Notes under the pieces: model-generated
What the model was told of the DNA's origin: nothing
Databases searched by the model: none
The model's input: only the letters and a program-made list of their open reading frames with translations
Origin: Subtercola sp.
GTDB taxonomy: Bacteria > Actinomycetota > Actinomycetes > Actinomycetales > Microbacteriaceae
Assembly (NCBI GenBank): GCA_025463765.1
Contig: JAODBC010000063.1
Span: 1-47,378 of the forward strand
DNA: 47,378 nucleotides
Direction of reading: 5' to 3'
In this document: positions 18,257-26,166 of the stretch, piece by piece
Layout of the letters: each line of letters opens with the position of its first letter
How positions within the stretch are numbered: position 1 is the first letter of the stretch
Position numbers and translations under genes: made by a program

Positions 18257-19532
18257 AGCGTCGTTCCTGACCATGGATACGGGGTCGGGCTATACAACTC
18301 ACGACACCGAGCGCCCGTTGCCCGAAGAGCATTACACCCGGCGCAGCGACTTCGCCCGCGACCGGGCGCGACTGCTGCACTCCGGCGCGCTGCGGCGACT
18401 CGCCGCGAAGACTCAGGTGCTCTCCCCGACGGCAGACCTCGATTTTGCTCGCAACCGCCTCACGCATTCGCTCGAGGTCGCTCAGGTCGGTCGAGAGCTC
18501 GCCGCGAGCCTCGGGCTCGACCCAGACGTGGTCGACACCGCCTGCCTCGCACACGACCTCGGTCATCCACCGTTCGGTCATAACGGCGAGCGCGCGCTCT
18601 CGGAGTGGGCCGACGACATCGGCGGGTTCGAGGGCAACGCGCAGAGTCTGCGCATTCTCACTCGTCTCGAGCCGAAGGTCTTCGACGACGACGGTCGCGG
18701 TTACGGGCTGAACCTCACCCGCGCCAGCCTCGACGCCAGCTGCAAGTACCCGTGGCCGGCCACCGAGGCGGTCGCCGACGCGAGCGGGCGGCAGAAGTTC
18801 GGTGTCTACCCCGACGACGAGCCGGTGTTCCGCTGGCTGCGCGAGCAGGCGCCTGAGGGCAGGCTCTGCATCGAAGCGCAGGTGATGGATCTCTCAGACG
18901 ACATCGCCTATTCGGTGCACGACTTCGAAGACGCCGTGCTCAACGGCTACATCGATGTGCCGGCGCTCGGCAGCCGGGTCGACCACGATTCACTTGTCAC
19001 CAGCATGCAGGCGTGGGTGGGCGAGGCCTTCGGTCACGACGAGCTCGTCGCTGCCTTCGACCGGCTCGACTCGCTCGACATCTGGCTCGACAGCTACGAC
19101 GGGGGCCGGTTCGCGCAGGCGCGCCTGAAGAACCTCACCAGTCAGCTGATCGGGCGCTTCTCGGGGTCGGCGACGCAGGCGACACGCGCCGCTTATGAGA
19201 GCACAAGCCTCACCCGGTATCGAGCCGACGTCATCGTGCCGCGCTCGGTAGCGGCCGAGATCGCAGTGCTCAAGGGGGTCGTCGCGGCCTTCGTGATGTC
19301 CAGCAGCAAGCGCAAGCCGCTCTACCGCGGCCAGCGTGTGCTGCTCGTCGAACTCGCCGAACTGCTGCTCGCGGCGGGCGATGCGCACCTCGAGCCTTCG
19401 TTCGCCGGTGACTGGGCCGCCGCCGCCGATGACGCCGCACGAAAGCGTGTCGTCGTCGATCAGGTCGCGAGCCTCACCGATCAGTCCGCGCTCGCCTGGC
19501 ACCGCCGGCTCGCCGCCGGCGACAAAGCATAG
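18249..19532 (+). CDS. dgt: Deoxyguanosinetriphosphate triphosphohydrolase-like protein
   Basis: A 427-residue HD-domain protein that splits dNTPs to nucleoside and triphosphate. The metal site reads NRLTHSLEVAQ near residue 75 and CLAHDLGHPPFGHNGE near residue 99 (H...HD), with a later Asp in VMDLSDDIAYSVHD near residue 220. GTG 18249 overlaps dusB; ATG 18273 is an alternative start. The pair dgt-dnaG is common in actinobacteria and links dNTP control to replication. Only seven bases separate it from dnaG. Confidence 0.93.
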   Translation: MAEASFLTMDTGSGYTTHDTERPLPEEHYTRRSDFARDRARLLHSGALRRLAAKTQVLSPTADLDFARNRLTHSLEVAQVGRELAASLGLDPDVVDTACLAHDLGHPPFGHNGERALSEWADDIGGFEGNAQSLRILTRLEPKVFDDDGRGYGLNLTRASLDASCKYPWPATEAVADASGRQKFGVYPDDEPVFRWLREQAPEGRLCIEAQVMDLSDDIAYSVHDFEDAVLNGYIDVPALGSRVDHDSLVTSMQAWVGEAFGHDELVAAFDRLDSLDIWLDSYDGGRFAQARLKNLTSQLIGRFSGSATQATRAAYESTSLTRYRADVIVPRSVAAEIAVLKGVVAAFVMSSSKRKPLYRGQRVLLVELAELLLAAGDAHLEPSFAGDWAAAADDAARKRVVVDQVASLTDQSALAWHRRLAAGDKA

Positions 19533-19539
19533 GCCCCGC

Positions 19540-21681
19540 ATGGCCGGCCGCATTCTGCGCAGCGACATCGACGAGGTGCGTGCGCGCATCAACATCGCCG
19601 ATGTGGTGGGCGAGTTCGTCACCCTGAAAAGCGCGGGAATCGGCTCGATGAAGGGTTTGTGCCCCTTTCACGACGAGCGGTCGCCGAGCTTTCACGTGCG
19701 ACCTCAGGTCGGCTACTACCACTGCTTCGGCTGCGGTGAGGGCGGCGACGTCTTCACATTTCTGCAAAAGCTCGATCACGTCTCGTTCGCCGAAGCGGTC
19801 GAACGGCTGGCCGGCCAGATCGGCTACGAGCTGCACTACGAAGACGGCGGTCAGGCCACCGATCACAGCAATCGTGCACGCCTGCTGGCGGCCAACGAAG
19901 CGGCTCGGCTCTGGTTCACCGAGCAACTCGGCACCGAGGGTGCAGATGCCGGGCGGCGCTTTCTCGGTGAACGCGGTTTCGACGCGGCGGCCGCACAGCG
20001 TTTCGGCGTCGGGTACGCGCCGCAGGGCTGGGACAACCTCGGCAAGCACCTACGCGCGCTCGGTTACACGGCAGAAGAGCTCAGCACGGCGGGGCTCACC
20101 TCGACCGGCGAACGCGGCAGTTACGACCGCTTTCGCGGCAGGCTCATCTGGCCCATCCGCGACCAGACGGGGCAGACCGTCGGGTTCGGCGCGCGCCGCC
20201 TCTACGACGACGACAAGGGCCCCAAATACCTCAACACGCCCGAGACGCCGGTGTATCACAAGTCGCAGGTGCTCTACGGGCTCGACCTCGCCAAGCGCGA
20301 CATCGCACGGAGCCGTCAGGTGGTGGTCGTCGAGGGCTACACCGACGTTATGGCGTGCCACCTCGCCGGCATAACGACGGCCGTCGCGACGTGCGGTACG
20401 TCGTTCGGCGTCGAGCACATCAAGGTGATGCGCCGCATTCTGGGCGACGACACCACGGGCCTCGGCGAGGTCGTGTTCACTTTCGATCCCGACGCGGCGG
20501 GCCAGAAGGCGGCGATGCGCGCCTTCAGCGAAGAGCAGCGCTTCGCCGCCCAGACGTACGTGGCGGTGGCGCCCGACGGTCTCGATCCCTGCGATCTGCG
20601 CCTCAACCGCGGTGACGACGCGGTACGCCGGCTCATCTCGTCGAAGAAGCCGATGTTCGAGTTCGTCATCAAGCAGAAGCTGTCCCAGTACAACCTGAAC
20701 ACCGTCGAAGGCCGCGCCGCCGCGCTGCGCGATGCGGCTCCCGTCGTCGCCGACATTCGCGACCCCGCCCTGCGCCCGGGCTACACGCGCGAACTCGCGC
20801 GGTTGCTCGGGGTCGACATCGGTGAGGTCTCCCGCGCGGTCGAGACGAGCAGCAGGGCACAGTCCACAACAGCCTCTGCGGGCTCTGCAGGCTCGTCGCG
20901 CGCGGGGTCGTCGGGTTCTGGCGGTTCTGCAGGTTCTGGCGGTTCTGGCGGGTCTGGCGGTTCTGGCGGGTCTGGCTCGTCGAGCTCGTCGTCGGGCGGC
21001 AGACACTCGGCGGGTGCGGCGCACGCCGGAGCCGGCCAGGCTGGTGCAGGCCAGCTCGGCGCACGCGCTGGCTCCGGTCAGAGCTCTTTCGGTCAGAGCT
21101 CTTTCGGTCAGAGCTCTTTTAGTCAGGGCGCTCCGGGACAGGGCACCGCCGCGCACGGCGCGGAGCAGTTCATCCCCGCCACCATCATCCCGTCGGCGAT
21201 GCCTGCGGTGTCGCTGACGTCGTTGCCGGCGACCACCTCTGCACGCCTCGAGCGCGACGCGCTTATGGCGATGCTGCAATACCCCGCCTCGGTGGGCCGC
21301 GAGCTGATGGCACGGGCATCCGGCGTCGGCTACAGCAACGCTGCACTGGCCGCGGTTCGTGATGCGATCGCGCTGTCGATCGACTCGTTCGAGGCGCCCG
21401 ACTGGGTCGGAATCATCGTCGCGGCAGTGCAACCCGAGTACAAGGGACTCGTCGAGCAACTCGCCGTGGCGCCGATTCCCGAGCGGCCCGAGCGTGAACT
21501 CGACGTCTACTTGCGCCGCGTCACCTCGTCGCTCATAGAACGCCACCTCGTGCGGCGCAAAGAAGAGGTACTGGGGCAGCTGCAGCGAACGGATGCCACA
21601 GCAGAGCCCGACGCGTACCGCACCCTGCAGCGCGAGCTCGTGCAGCTCGAGGCCGATCGGCGCTCCATCCACGCCGACTGA
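19540..21681 (+). CDS. dnaG: DNA primase
   Basis: A 713-residue primase that makes RNA primers for replication. The CHC2 zinc finger is CPFHDERSPSFHV...YYHCFGCGEGGD at residues 42-72. The RNA polymerase domain contains RFRGRLIWPIRD, and the Toprim domain has VVVVEGYTDVMA near residue 266 and FTFDPDAAGQ near 317. The C-terminal helicase-binding domain (residues 565-713) follows a very low-complexity linker at about residues 447-545. That linker is Gly/Ser-rich, then has repeated GQSSF units, both coded by short tandem DNA repeats, and makes the protein longer than many primases. ATG 19540 lies just after dgt. Confidence 0.96.
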   Translation: MAGRILRSDIDEVRARINIADVVGEFVTLKSAGIGSMKGLCPFHDERSPSFHVRPQVGYYHCFGCGEGGDVFTFLQKLDHVSFAEAVERLAGQIGYELHYEDGGQATDHSNRARLLAANEAARLWFTEQLGTEGADAGRRFLGERGFDAAAAQRFGVGYAPQGWDNLGKHLRALGYTAEELSTAGLTSTGERGSYDRFRGRLIWPIRDQTGQTVGFGARRLYDDDKGPKYLNTPETPVYHKSQVLYGLDLAKRDIARSRQVVVVEGYTDVMACHLAGITTAVATCGTSFGVEHIKVMRRILGDDTTGLGEVVFTFDPDAAGQKAAMRAFSEEQRFAAQTYVAVAPDGLDPCDLRLNRGDDAVRRLISSKKPMFEFVIKQKLSQYNLNTVEGRAAALRDAAPVVADIRDPALRPGYTRELARLLGVDIGEVSRAVETSSRAQSTTASAGSAGSSRAGSSGSGGSAGSGGSGGSGGSGGSGSSSSSSGGRHSAGAAHAGAGQAGAGQLGARAGSGQSSFGQSSFGQSSFSQGAPGQGTAAHGAEQFIPATIIPSAMPAVSLTSLPATTSARLERDALMAMLQYPASVGRELMARASGVGYSNAALAAVRDAIALSIDSFEAPDWVGIIVAAVQPEYKGLVEQLAVAPIPERPERELDVYLRRVTSSLIERHLVRRKEEVLGQLQRTDATAEPDAYRTLQRELVQLEADRRSIHAD
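20914..20976 (+). repeat. Gly/Ser-coding 9-bp repeats in dnaG
   Basis: A run of GGTTCTGGC and GGGTCTGGC units, interrupted by one GGTTCTGCA, coding Gly-Ser-Gly repeats in the primase linker. The array is in frame. Confidence 0.85.
21076..21120 (+). repeat. 15-bp tandem repeat in dnaG
   Basis: Three consecutive copies of GGTCAGAGCTCTTTC at 21076, 21091 and 21106, the last ending in T. They code GQSSF repeats in the linker before the helicase-binding domain. Confidence 0.92.
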
Positions 21682-21850
21682 GCGACACGCACCCGGGTGT
21701 CACGCTCGCTGTCACCGACGGGCAGCGCGCCCACCGACCGGCAGCGCGCCTACTTACCGGCAGCCCACGGCGCACCCGCAGCCACCGCGGAGTAGCGGCC
21801 CGCCGCCGGAGGTCGGAGCCAGCACCCGGCGCCGTTGTTAGGCTCGACAG

Positions 21851-22660
21851 ATGAGTGAGCCCGTGCTGCTGGCGTCTGACGTCACCATCGAGTACCCCGC
21901 GCACAGCGTGAGCCCTGTCTACACCGCCGTGCGCGGTGTGAGCCTGCGCATCGAGCCGGGCGAGATCGTGGGTCTGGTGGGCTCGAGCGGATCGGGCAAG
22001 TCCACGTTCGCCCGTGTGGCGGCCGGCCAGGCGACGAGCGGAAACCGCGAATCGACACCCCGCGTCGTCGGCGGTTCGCTCAGCGTTCTCGGGTACGACC
22101 TGCGCAAGGGAGTGCACGGTCGCAAGCTCAACCGGCTGACGTTCGGCGTCGGGTATCTGGCCCAAGATTCGTCGAGTGCGCTCACGTCGAACATGACGAT
22201 CGCCGAATCGGTGGCAGAGCCGCTCTTCGCCCGAGACCGGCGGTACAACGAAAAAGATGCCAGCTTGCGGGTCGCCACCCTGCTCGACGCCCTGCTGCTG
22301 GCGAACGGCACGGCGCTGAAACTGCCGCACGAACTCTCGAGCGGGCAACGTCAGCGCGTCGCGATTGCGCGGTCGCTCATTCTCGACCCGGCCTTTCTGG
22401 TGGTCGACGAGCCGACGGCCGGGGTCGACGCGTCGGTGCGCGGCCCCGTCATCGACGTGATCTCGAAGCTGCAGCGCGAGCGCGGGGCAACGGCCCTCAT
22501 CGTGAGCCACGACCTCGACGTCTTGCGCAAGTCGGTAGATCGCATCGTGGTGTTGCACGAGGGCGTCGTCGTGGGGCTGGGCACGATCGACGAGGTGCTG
22601 GGCGATCCGCGGCATCCGTACGTGGCAGGATTGGCTAAAGCGCGCGAGAAACGAGCCTGA
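21851..22660 (+). CDS. ABC transporter ATP-binding protein (peptide/nickel type), orphan
   Basis: A 269-residue ATPase with Walker A GSSGSGKST near residue 43, Q-loop VGYLAQDSS, signature LSSGQRQRVAIARSL near residue 163, Walker B AFLVVDEPTAGVD and the switch IVSHD. The C-terminal DPRHPYVAGL matches subunits of oligopeptide or nickel importers. No permease or binding-protein gene is adjacent, so it must work with partners elsewhere or in another role. ATG 21851 follows a 170-base gap containing short imperfect repeats of CCGACCGGCAGCGCGCC near 21710-21760. Confidence 0.87.
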   Translation: MSEPVLLASDVTIEYPAHSVSPVYTAVRGVSLRIEPGEIVGLVGSSGSGKSTFARVAAGQATSGNRESTPRVVGGSLSVLGYDLRKGVHGRKLNRLTFGVGYLAQDSSSALTSNMTIAESVAEPLFARDRRYNEKDASLRVATLLDALLLANGTALKLPHELSSGQRQRVAIARSLILDPAFLVVDEPTAGVDASVRGPVIDVISKLQRERGATALIVSHDLDVLRKSVDRIVVLHEGVVVGLGTIDEVLGDPRHPYVAGLAKAREKRA

Positions 22661-22694
22661 GGATCACGATCGCGAGCTGTGTGAGCGTCGCTCG

Positions 22695-22722
22695 ATTTAG
22701 TCATGCGGTGTTTCGTGATAAT
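22695..22722 (+). promoter_or_regulatory. Candidate promoter of tRNA-Asn
   Basis: TTTAGT (22695-22700) and GATAAT (22717-22722) are separated by 16 bases, and the -10-like box lies 21 bases before the tRNA. The match is moderate and made by eye. Confidence 0.4.
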
Positions 22723-22743
22723 GTAACCAAGCTGTTTCAGCAT

Positions 22744-22816
22744 TCCTCGATAGCTCAATTGGCAGAGCAGCCGGCTGTTAACCGGCAGGTTCTTGGTTCG
22801 AGTCCAAGTCGGGGAG
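22744..22816 (+). tRNA. tRNA-Asn (anticodon GTT)
   Basis: A 73-base cloverleaf. The acceptor stem is TCCTCGA/TCGGGGA, the D arm AGCTCAATTGGCAGAGC, and the anticodon stem CCGGC/GCCGG around CTGTTAA with GTT at 22777-22779. The T arm is TTGG/CCAA around TTCGAGT. The discriminator base is G. CCA is not encoded. Confidence 0.97.
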
Positions 22817-22818
22817 CG

Positions 22819-22855
22819 AAAAGGTCGTCAGGGCTCCACCCCGGCGGCCTTTTTC
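22819..22855 (+). terminator. Intrinsic terminator after tRNA-Asn
   Basis: AAAAGGTCG (22819-22827) pairs with CGGCCTTTT (22845-22853) with one G-T pair, and the 3' arm runs into TTTTT at 22850-22854. Confidence 0.8.
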
Positions 22856-22900
22856 TCATCTTCGGCGAAATTTCAGCAACCTGATCGGCGATGTGCGTGC

Positions 22901-23061
22901 TACGGACTCGACGCTGCAGCCGCCGCGGCCTTTCTCGGGCTGCTCTGGCCCCGTCTAAAGCCTCTGCAAGCTCGGGCCGTCACCGTGGCGGCCGGGCTCG
23001 TTGCGGCGCTGCTGACGCCCGGTCTGTCGCCGGGTCTGCCGGCCATCGTCGCCGCCGTGAG
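22901..23061 (+). pseudogene. Relic of an azlC-type branched-chain amino acid permease, C-terminal fragment
   Basis: About 53 codons reading YGLDAAAAAAFLGLLWPRLK and then a hydrophobic AVTVAAGLVAALLTPGLSPG stretch and LPAIVAAV. This is the pattern of the C-terminal two helices of AzlC permeases (GLDAA..AAFLALL.P.LK...R). No start or ribosome site precedes it, the upstream frame runs through tRNA-Asn, and the frame goes on into the antisense of def, so it cannot be a working gene. No azlD follows. It occupies most of the 220-base gap between the tRNA terminator and def; otherwise nothing is seen in that gap. Confidence 0.55.
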
Positions 23062-23076
23062 AAAGACGGGACGGTG

Positions 23077-23646
23077 TCAGGCGCCGCCGTCGAAGGTGTC
23101 GACCCCGGGCATCCAGCTCTGGCCGGGGGCGCCCCAGCTGCGCTTGCGCGCGATCTTCGCCGCGGTCTTGGCGTACGGGTATTCGAGCCGGTCGATATAC
23201 AGGTACCCGTCGAGGTGGTCGTACTCGTGCTGAAAGATGCGCGCCAGCCAGCCGTCGGTCTCGATCTCATAGGGAACGTTGTCGACGTCGACCGCCCGAA
23301 GCAGCGCCGTGCTCGAACGCACGAGAGGAAACCGTTCGCCGGGAAACGACAGGCACCCCTCGGAATCGGATTCCTCGGCCTCGACCACCGGCGGTGGGCT
23401 GATCAGCAGCACAGGGTTGATTGCGGTGCCCGCGTGCTTCACCCCGTCGCCGTCGGTGAATTCGTACACGAACAGCCGCAGCGGCACGCCGACTTGGGGA
23501 GCGGCGAGGCCGACGCCCGGGGCGAGGTGCATGGTCTCCACCATGTCGTCGACCAGCGTGCGCAGGTCGGAATCGAACTGGGTCACCGGGGCCGCGGGTG
23601 CGTGGAGCACCGGATCGCCCGAGATGCGGATGGGAAGAACGGCCAT
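23077..23646 (-). CDS. def: Peptide deformylase
   Basis: A 189-residue metalloenzyme that removes the formyl group from new proteins. All three family motifs are present: GVGLAAPQVG near residue 44, EGCLSFPGE near residue 95 with the metal-binding Cys, and QHEYDHLDG near residue 140 with the two metal His and catalytic Glu. A short C-terminal tail ends in DTFDGGA, as often in actinobacteria. No formyltransferase gene is adjacent. Confidence 0.96.
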   Translation of the reverse strand: MAVLPIRISGDPVLHAPAAPVTQFDSDLRTLVDDMVETMHLAPGVGLAAPQVGVPLRLFVYEFTDGDGVKHAGTAINPVLLISPPPVVEAEESDSEGCLSFPGERFPLVRSSTALLRAVDVDNVPYEIETDGWLARIFQHEYDHLDGYLYIDRLEYPYAKTAAKIARKRSWGAPGQSWMPGVDTFDGGA

Positions 23647-23750
23647 TCGCCAAGCTTATTGGCTCGCTCAGCGCCCGGCCGCCGTAGCGAGACGTGGTTG
23701 CCTGGCGTGCCTGCCAGCCCTCCGCCAGCAAACCACGGTACTGTCGAAAA

Positions 23751-24668
23751 GTGTCCCTCGACCTCGCGCTGGCCTCAGCACAGCTGAGCCTGAACCCCGC
23801 ACAGTTCCTGGGCATTCCTGTCGCTCTGCTCGGCGCCGTGTTCTTGTCGTTCGGCGCTCAACTGCAGCACAGCGGCGTCAAGAAGGTCGAGGCCCGCAGC
23901 ACCCGCAAGGTGACGGGCGGGCTCGACCTCGGTCAGTTCGGTGCCCTGTTCAGCAGGCCCTCGTGGGTTTTCGGCACGCTGATGCTCGGCGGCGCGATCG
24001 TGCTGCAGCTGGTGGCTCTGAGCCTGTCGCCGCTGATCGTGGTGCAGCCGCTGGGCGCCGTTGCGCTTGTCATCACAGCGATTCTCAATTCGCGGGTCTC
24101 GCACTCGAAGCTGAACCGGGCATCCGTCGTCGCCATCGTCATGTGCGTGAGCGGCGTCGCTCTCTTCGTGCTCATCGCCGCGTTCACCGCCGTCGACACG
24201 CCCGTGAGCGACCAACAGCTCGAAACCGTGGCCGCGATCATGGGCATTGTTCTCGTGGTCTTCGTGGTGGCGTTCGTGCTGTTCCGCAAGCGGATGAAGG
24301 CCACCGCCTACATCGTGGGCGCGGGTGTGCTGTACGGATTCGTCGCCACGCTGGCAAAAGTGGTGATCAGCCGACTGCAGCAGGGCGACTTCAATTGGCT
24401 CACCCTGACGTGTCTGCTCGGCATGATCGTCGGCTCGGCCGCGGGCGCGTACCTCATTCAGACCGCCTACACGCTGGGCCCGCCCGATCTCGTGATCGCC
24501 GGTCTTACCGTGATCGACCCGATCGTGGCTGTCGGAATCGGCATCGTCGTGCTCAACGAAGCCTCGCAGGCGCCGACCATTGCGCTTGTCGGCTTTGCCT
24601 TGACGGGAATCTTGGCAATACTGGGTGTGTTCGGTCTGGCCCGATATCATCCTCAGAGCGAACACTAG
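23751..24668 (+). CDS. DMT superfamily (EamA/NIPA-like) membrane transporter
   Basis: A 305-residue protein with about nine to ten hydrophobic helices and almost no long loops, starting near FLGIPVALLGAVFLSFGAQL. LSPLIVVQPLGAVALVITAI and the later TLGPPDLVIAGLTVIDPI are the repeated proline-containing EamA signatures. GTG 23751 was chosen; the Shine-Dalgarno sequence is weak. The substrate is unknown: NIPA relatives are linked to magnesium and EamA proteins to metabolites. The gene ends nine bases before the glycosyltransferase start. Confidence 0.82.
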   Translation: MSLDLALASAQLSLNPAQFLGIPVALLGAVFLSFGAQLQHSGVKKVEARSTRKVTGGLDLGQFGALFSRPSWVFGTLMLGGAIVLQLVALSLSPLIVVQPLGAVALVITAILNSRVSHSKLNRASVVAIVMCVSGVALFVLIAAFTAVDTPVSDQQLETVAAIMGIVLVVFVVAFVLFRKRMKATAYIVGAGVLYGFVATLAKVVISRLQQGDFNWLTLTCLLGMIVGSAAGAYLIQTAYTLGPPDLVIAGLTVIDPIVAVGIGIVVLNEASQAPTIALVGFALTGILAILGVFGLARYHPQSEH

Positions 24669-24677
24669 GAGCCTTAC

Positions 24678-26060
24678 TTGTCAGATACTTCCGGAACCAA
24701 CACCGCCCCCTCGGCGGCGCGCCCCGAGAAGCCTGTGCAGCCGCGCCCCGACACCGCGCTTGCAGGGCGCACCGACAAGCCGCTCACGGTCGTCATCGGC
24801 GCAGACACCTTCTCGCCGAACGTCAACGGCAGCGCGCGGTTCTCGCAGCGTCTCGCGTCTGGCCTCGCCGCTCGCGGTCACGACGTGCACGTGGTGGCGC
24901 CTGCGGCTTCACGCAAGCACGGAACCTGGGTCGAAGAATATGACGGCCAAGACATCACCGTGCACCGGCTGCGCAGCTACCGCTGGTATCCGCATGACTG
25001 GCTGCGCTGGTCGGAGCCGTGGTTCATCAACAAGAACAGCGACCGCATCCTCGCCGAGGTCGACCCCGATGTGGTGCACTTCCAGTCGCACATCATCGTG
25101 GGTCGTGGCCTCTCGATCGCCGCACGCAAGCGTGGTGGCGTGCGCATCATCGGCACGAACCACTTCATGCCCGAGAACCTGCTCGAGTTCACCCTGCTGC
25201 CGAAGTCGTGGCAAGAGCGAGCCGTGGGGATGGCCTGGCGCGCAGCCAAGCGCACCTTCGGCCGGGCCGACGTGGTCACCACCCCCACGCAGAGCGCCGC
25301 AGACTTTCTCGAGAAGTACACCGGCCTCGACGGCGTTCTCGCCATCTCGTGCGGCATCGACGCCGAGAATTACACGCCCGACTTCACCCCGCGCGCCGAG
25401 AACCGCATTCTGTTCGTCGGCCGGGTTACGGGCGAGAAGCAGATCGACGTGCTCATCAAGGCGATGACCCTGCTTCCGGCCGATCTCGATGTCAAGCTCG
25501 ACATCGTCGGCGGGGGAGACCTGCTCAAGCATCTCGAGAACCTCGCAAAACAGCTCGGCGTCGCCGACCGGGTGAACTTCACCGGTTACGTCACCGAAGA
25601 CGAGCTGCGCGCGGCATACACGAATGCCACCGTCTTCGCCATGCCGTCGATCGCCGAACTGCAGAGCATCGCAACCATGGAGGCGATGGCCTCGGGTCTG
25701 CCCGTCGTCGCCGCCAACGCCATGGCGCTGCCGCACCTCGTCAAAGACGACCAGAACGGCTTCCTGTTCCAGCCCGGTGACGCTCAAGAACTCGCCGACA
25801 AGCTCGAGCTGCTGCTGCGGCTCCCGCAAGAGCAACTCGACACGTTCAAACGGGCGTCGCTGCGCTTCATTCAGGCCCACGACCTGCAGCGCACCATCAT
25901 GACGTTCGAGCAGCTCTACCGCGGGGCATCCGAGATCGACGTGCCCGCGCTCGAAGCAGAACTCGCCGCTGCCACGGCCGCCGCCGCTGTCGCTCCCGAC
26001 GCTGCTTCAGCGGATGCCCGGCAGAACGCCGCCGCCGACTCCACCGACGCGGCGCACTAG
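24678..26060 (+). CDS. Glycosyltransferase family 4 protein
   Basis: A 460-residue GT-B glycosyltransferase beginning at TTG 24678, with AGGAG six bases upstream. The N-terminal donor/acceptor domain starts TVVIGADTFSPNVNGSARF near residue 35 and has the typical GLAARGHDVHVVAP. The C-terminal domain has RILFVGRVTGEKQIDVLIKA near residue 238 and the EX7E motif ELQSIATME near residue 328, followed by ASGLPVVAANAMALPHLV. A tail after YRGASEIDVP is almost all Ala/Asp and has no fold. Likely role is building a cell-envelope glycolipid or mannoside in the cytosol; the acceptor is unknown. Its stop codon lies in the first unit of a 35-bp tandem repeat. Confidence 0.88.
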   Translation: MSDTSGTNTAPSAARPEKPVQPRPDTALAGRTDKPLTVVIGADTFSPNVNGSARFSQRLASGLAARGHDVHVVAPAASRKHGTWVEEYDGQDITVHRLRSYRWYPHDWLRWSEPWFINKNSDRILAEVDPDVVHFQSHIIVGRGLSIAARKRGGVRIIGTNHFMPENLLEFTLLPKSWQERAVGMAWRAAKRTFGRADVVTTPTQSAADFLEKYTGLDGVLAISCGIDAENYTPDFTPRAENRILFVGRVTGEKQIDVLIKAMTLLPADLDVKLDIVGGGDLLKHLENLAKQLGVADRVNFTGYVTEDELRAAYTNATVFAMPSIAELQSIATMEAMASGLPVVAANAMALPHLVKDDQNGFLFQPGDAQELADKLELLLRLPQEQLDTFKRASLRFIQAHDLQRTIMTFEQLYRGASEIDVPALEAELAAATAAAAVAPDAASADARQNAAADSTDAAH

Positions 26061-26165
26061 CCGCGGAGTTGTTGGCTGCGGTCGCGGCGCACTAGCCGCG
26101 GAGTTGTTGGCCGCGGTCGCGGCGCGCTAGACGCGGCGTTGCCGGCCGCGGTTGCGGCGCACTAG
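26050..26165 (+). repeat. 35-bp tandem repeat at the end of the glycosyltransferase gene
   Basis: The core CGGCGCACTAG recurs at 26050, 26085, 26120 (with G for A) and 26155, exactly 35 bases apart, with the intervening sequence (CCGCGGAGTTGTTGG...) also repeated with drift. The first core codes the last residues and stop of the glycosyltransferase (GCA CAC TAG style), so the stop region itself has been copied. The array ends two bases before the stop of the facing gene. Confidence 0.9.
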
Positions 26166-26166
26166 A

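Noticed and set aside
20914..21120. Frameshift or assembly error in the dnaG linker
   Set aside because: The frame is kept across both arrays and the downstream domain is intact, so a flexible linker is the simpler reading.
22681..22884. Small ORF over tRNA-Asn
   Set aside because: It merely reads through the tRNA gene and its terminator.
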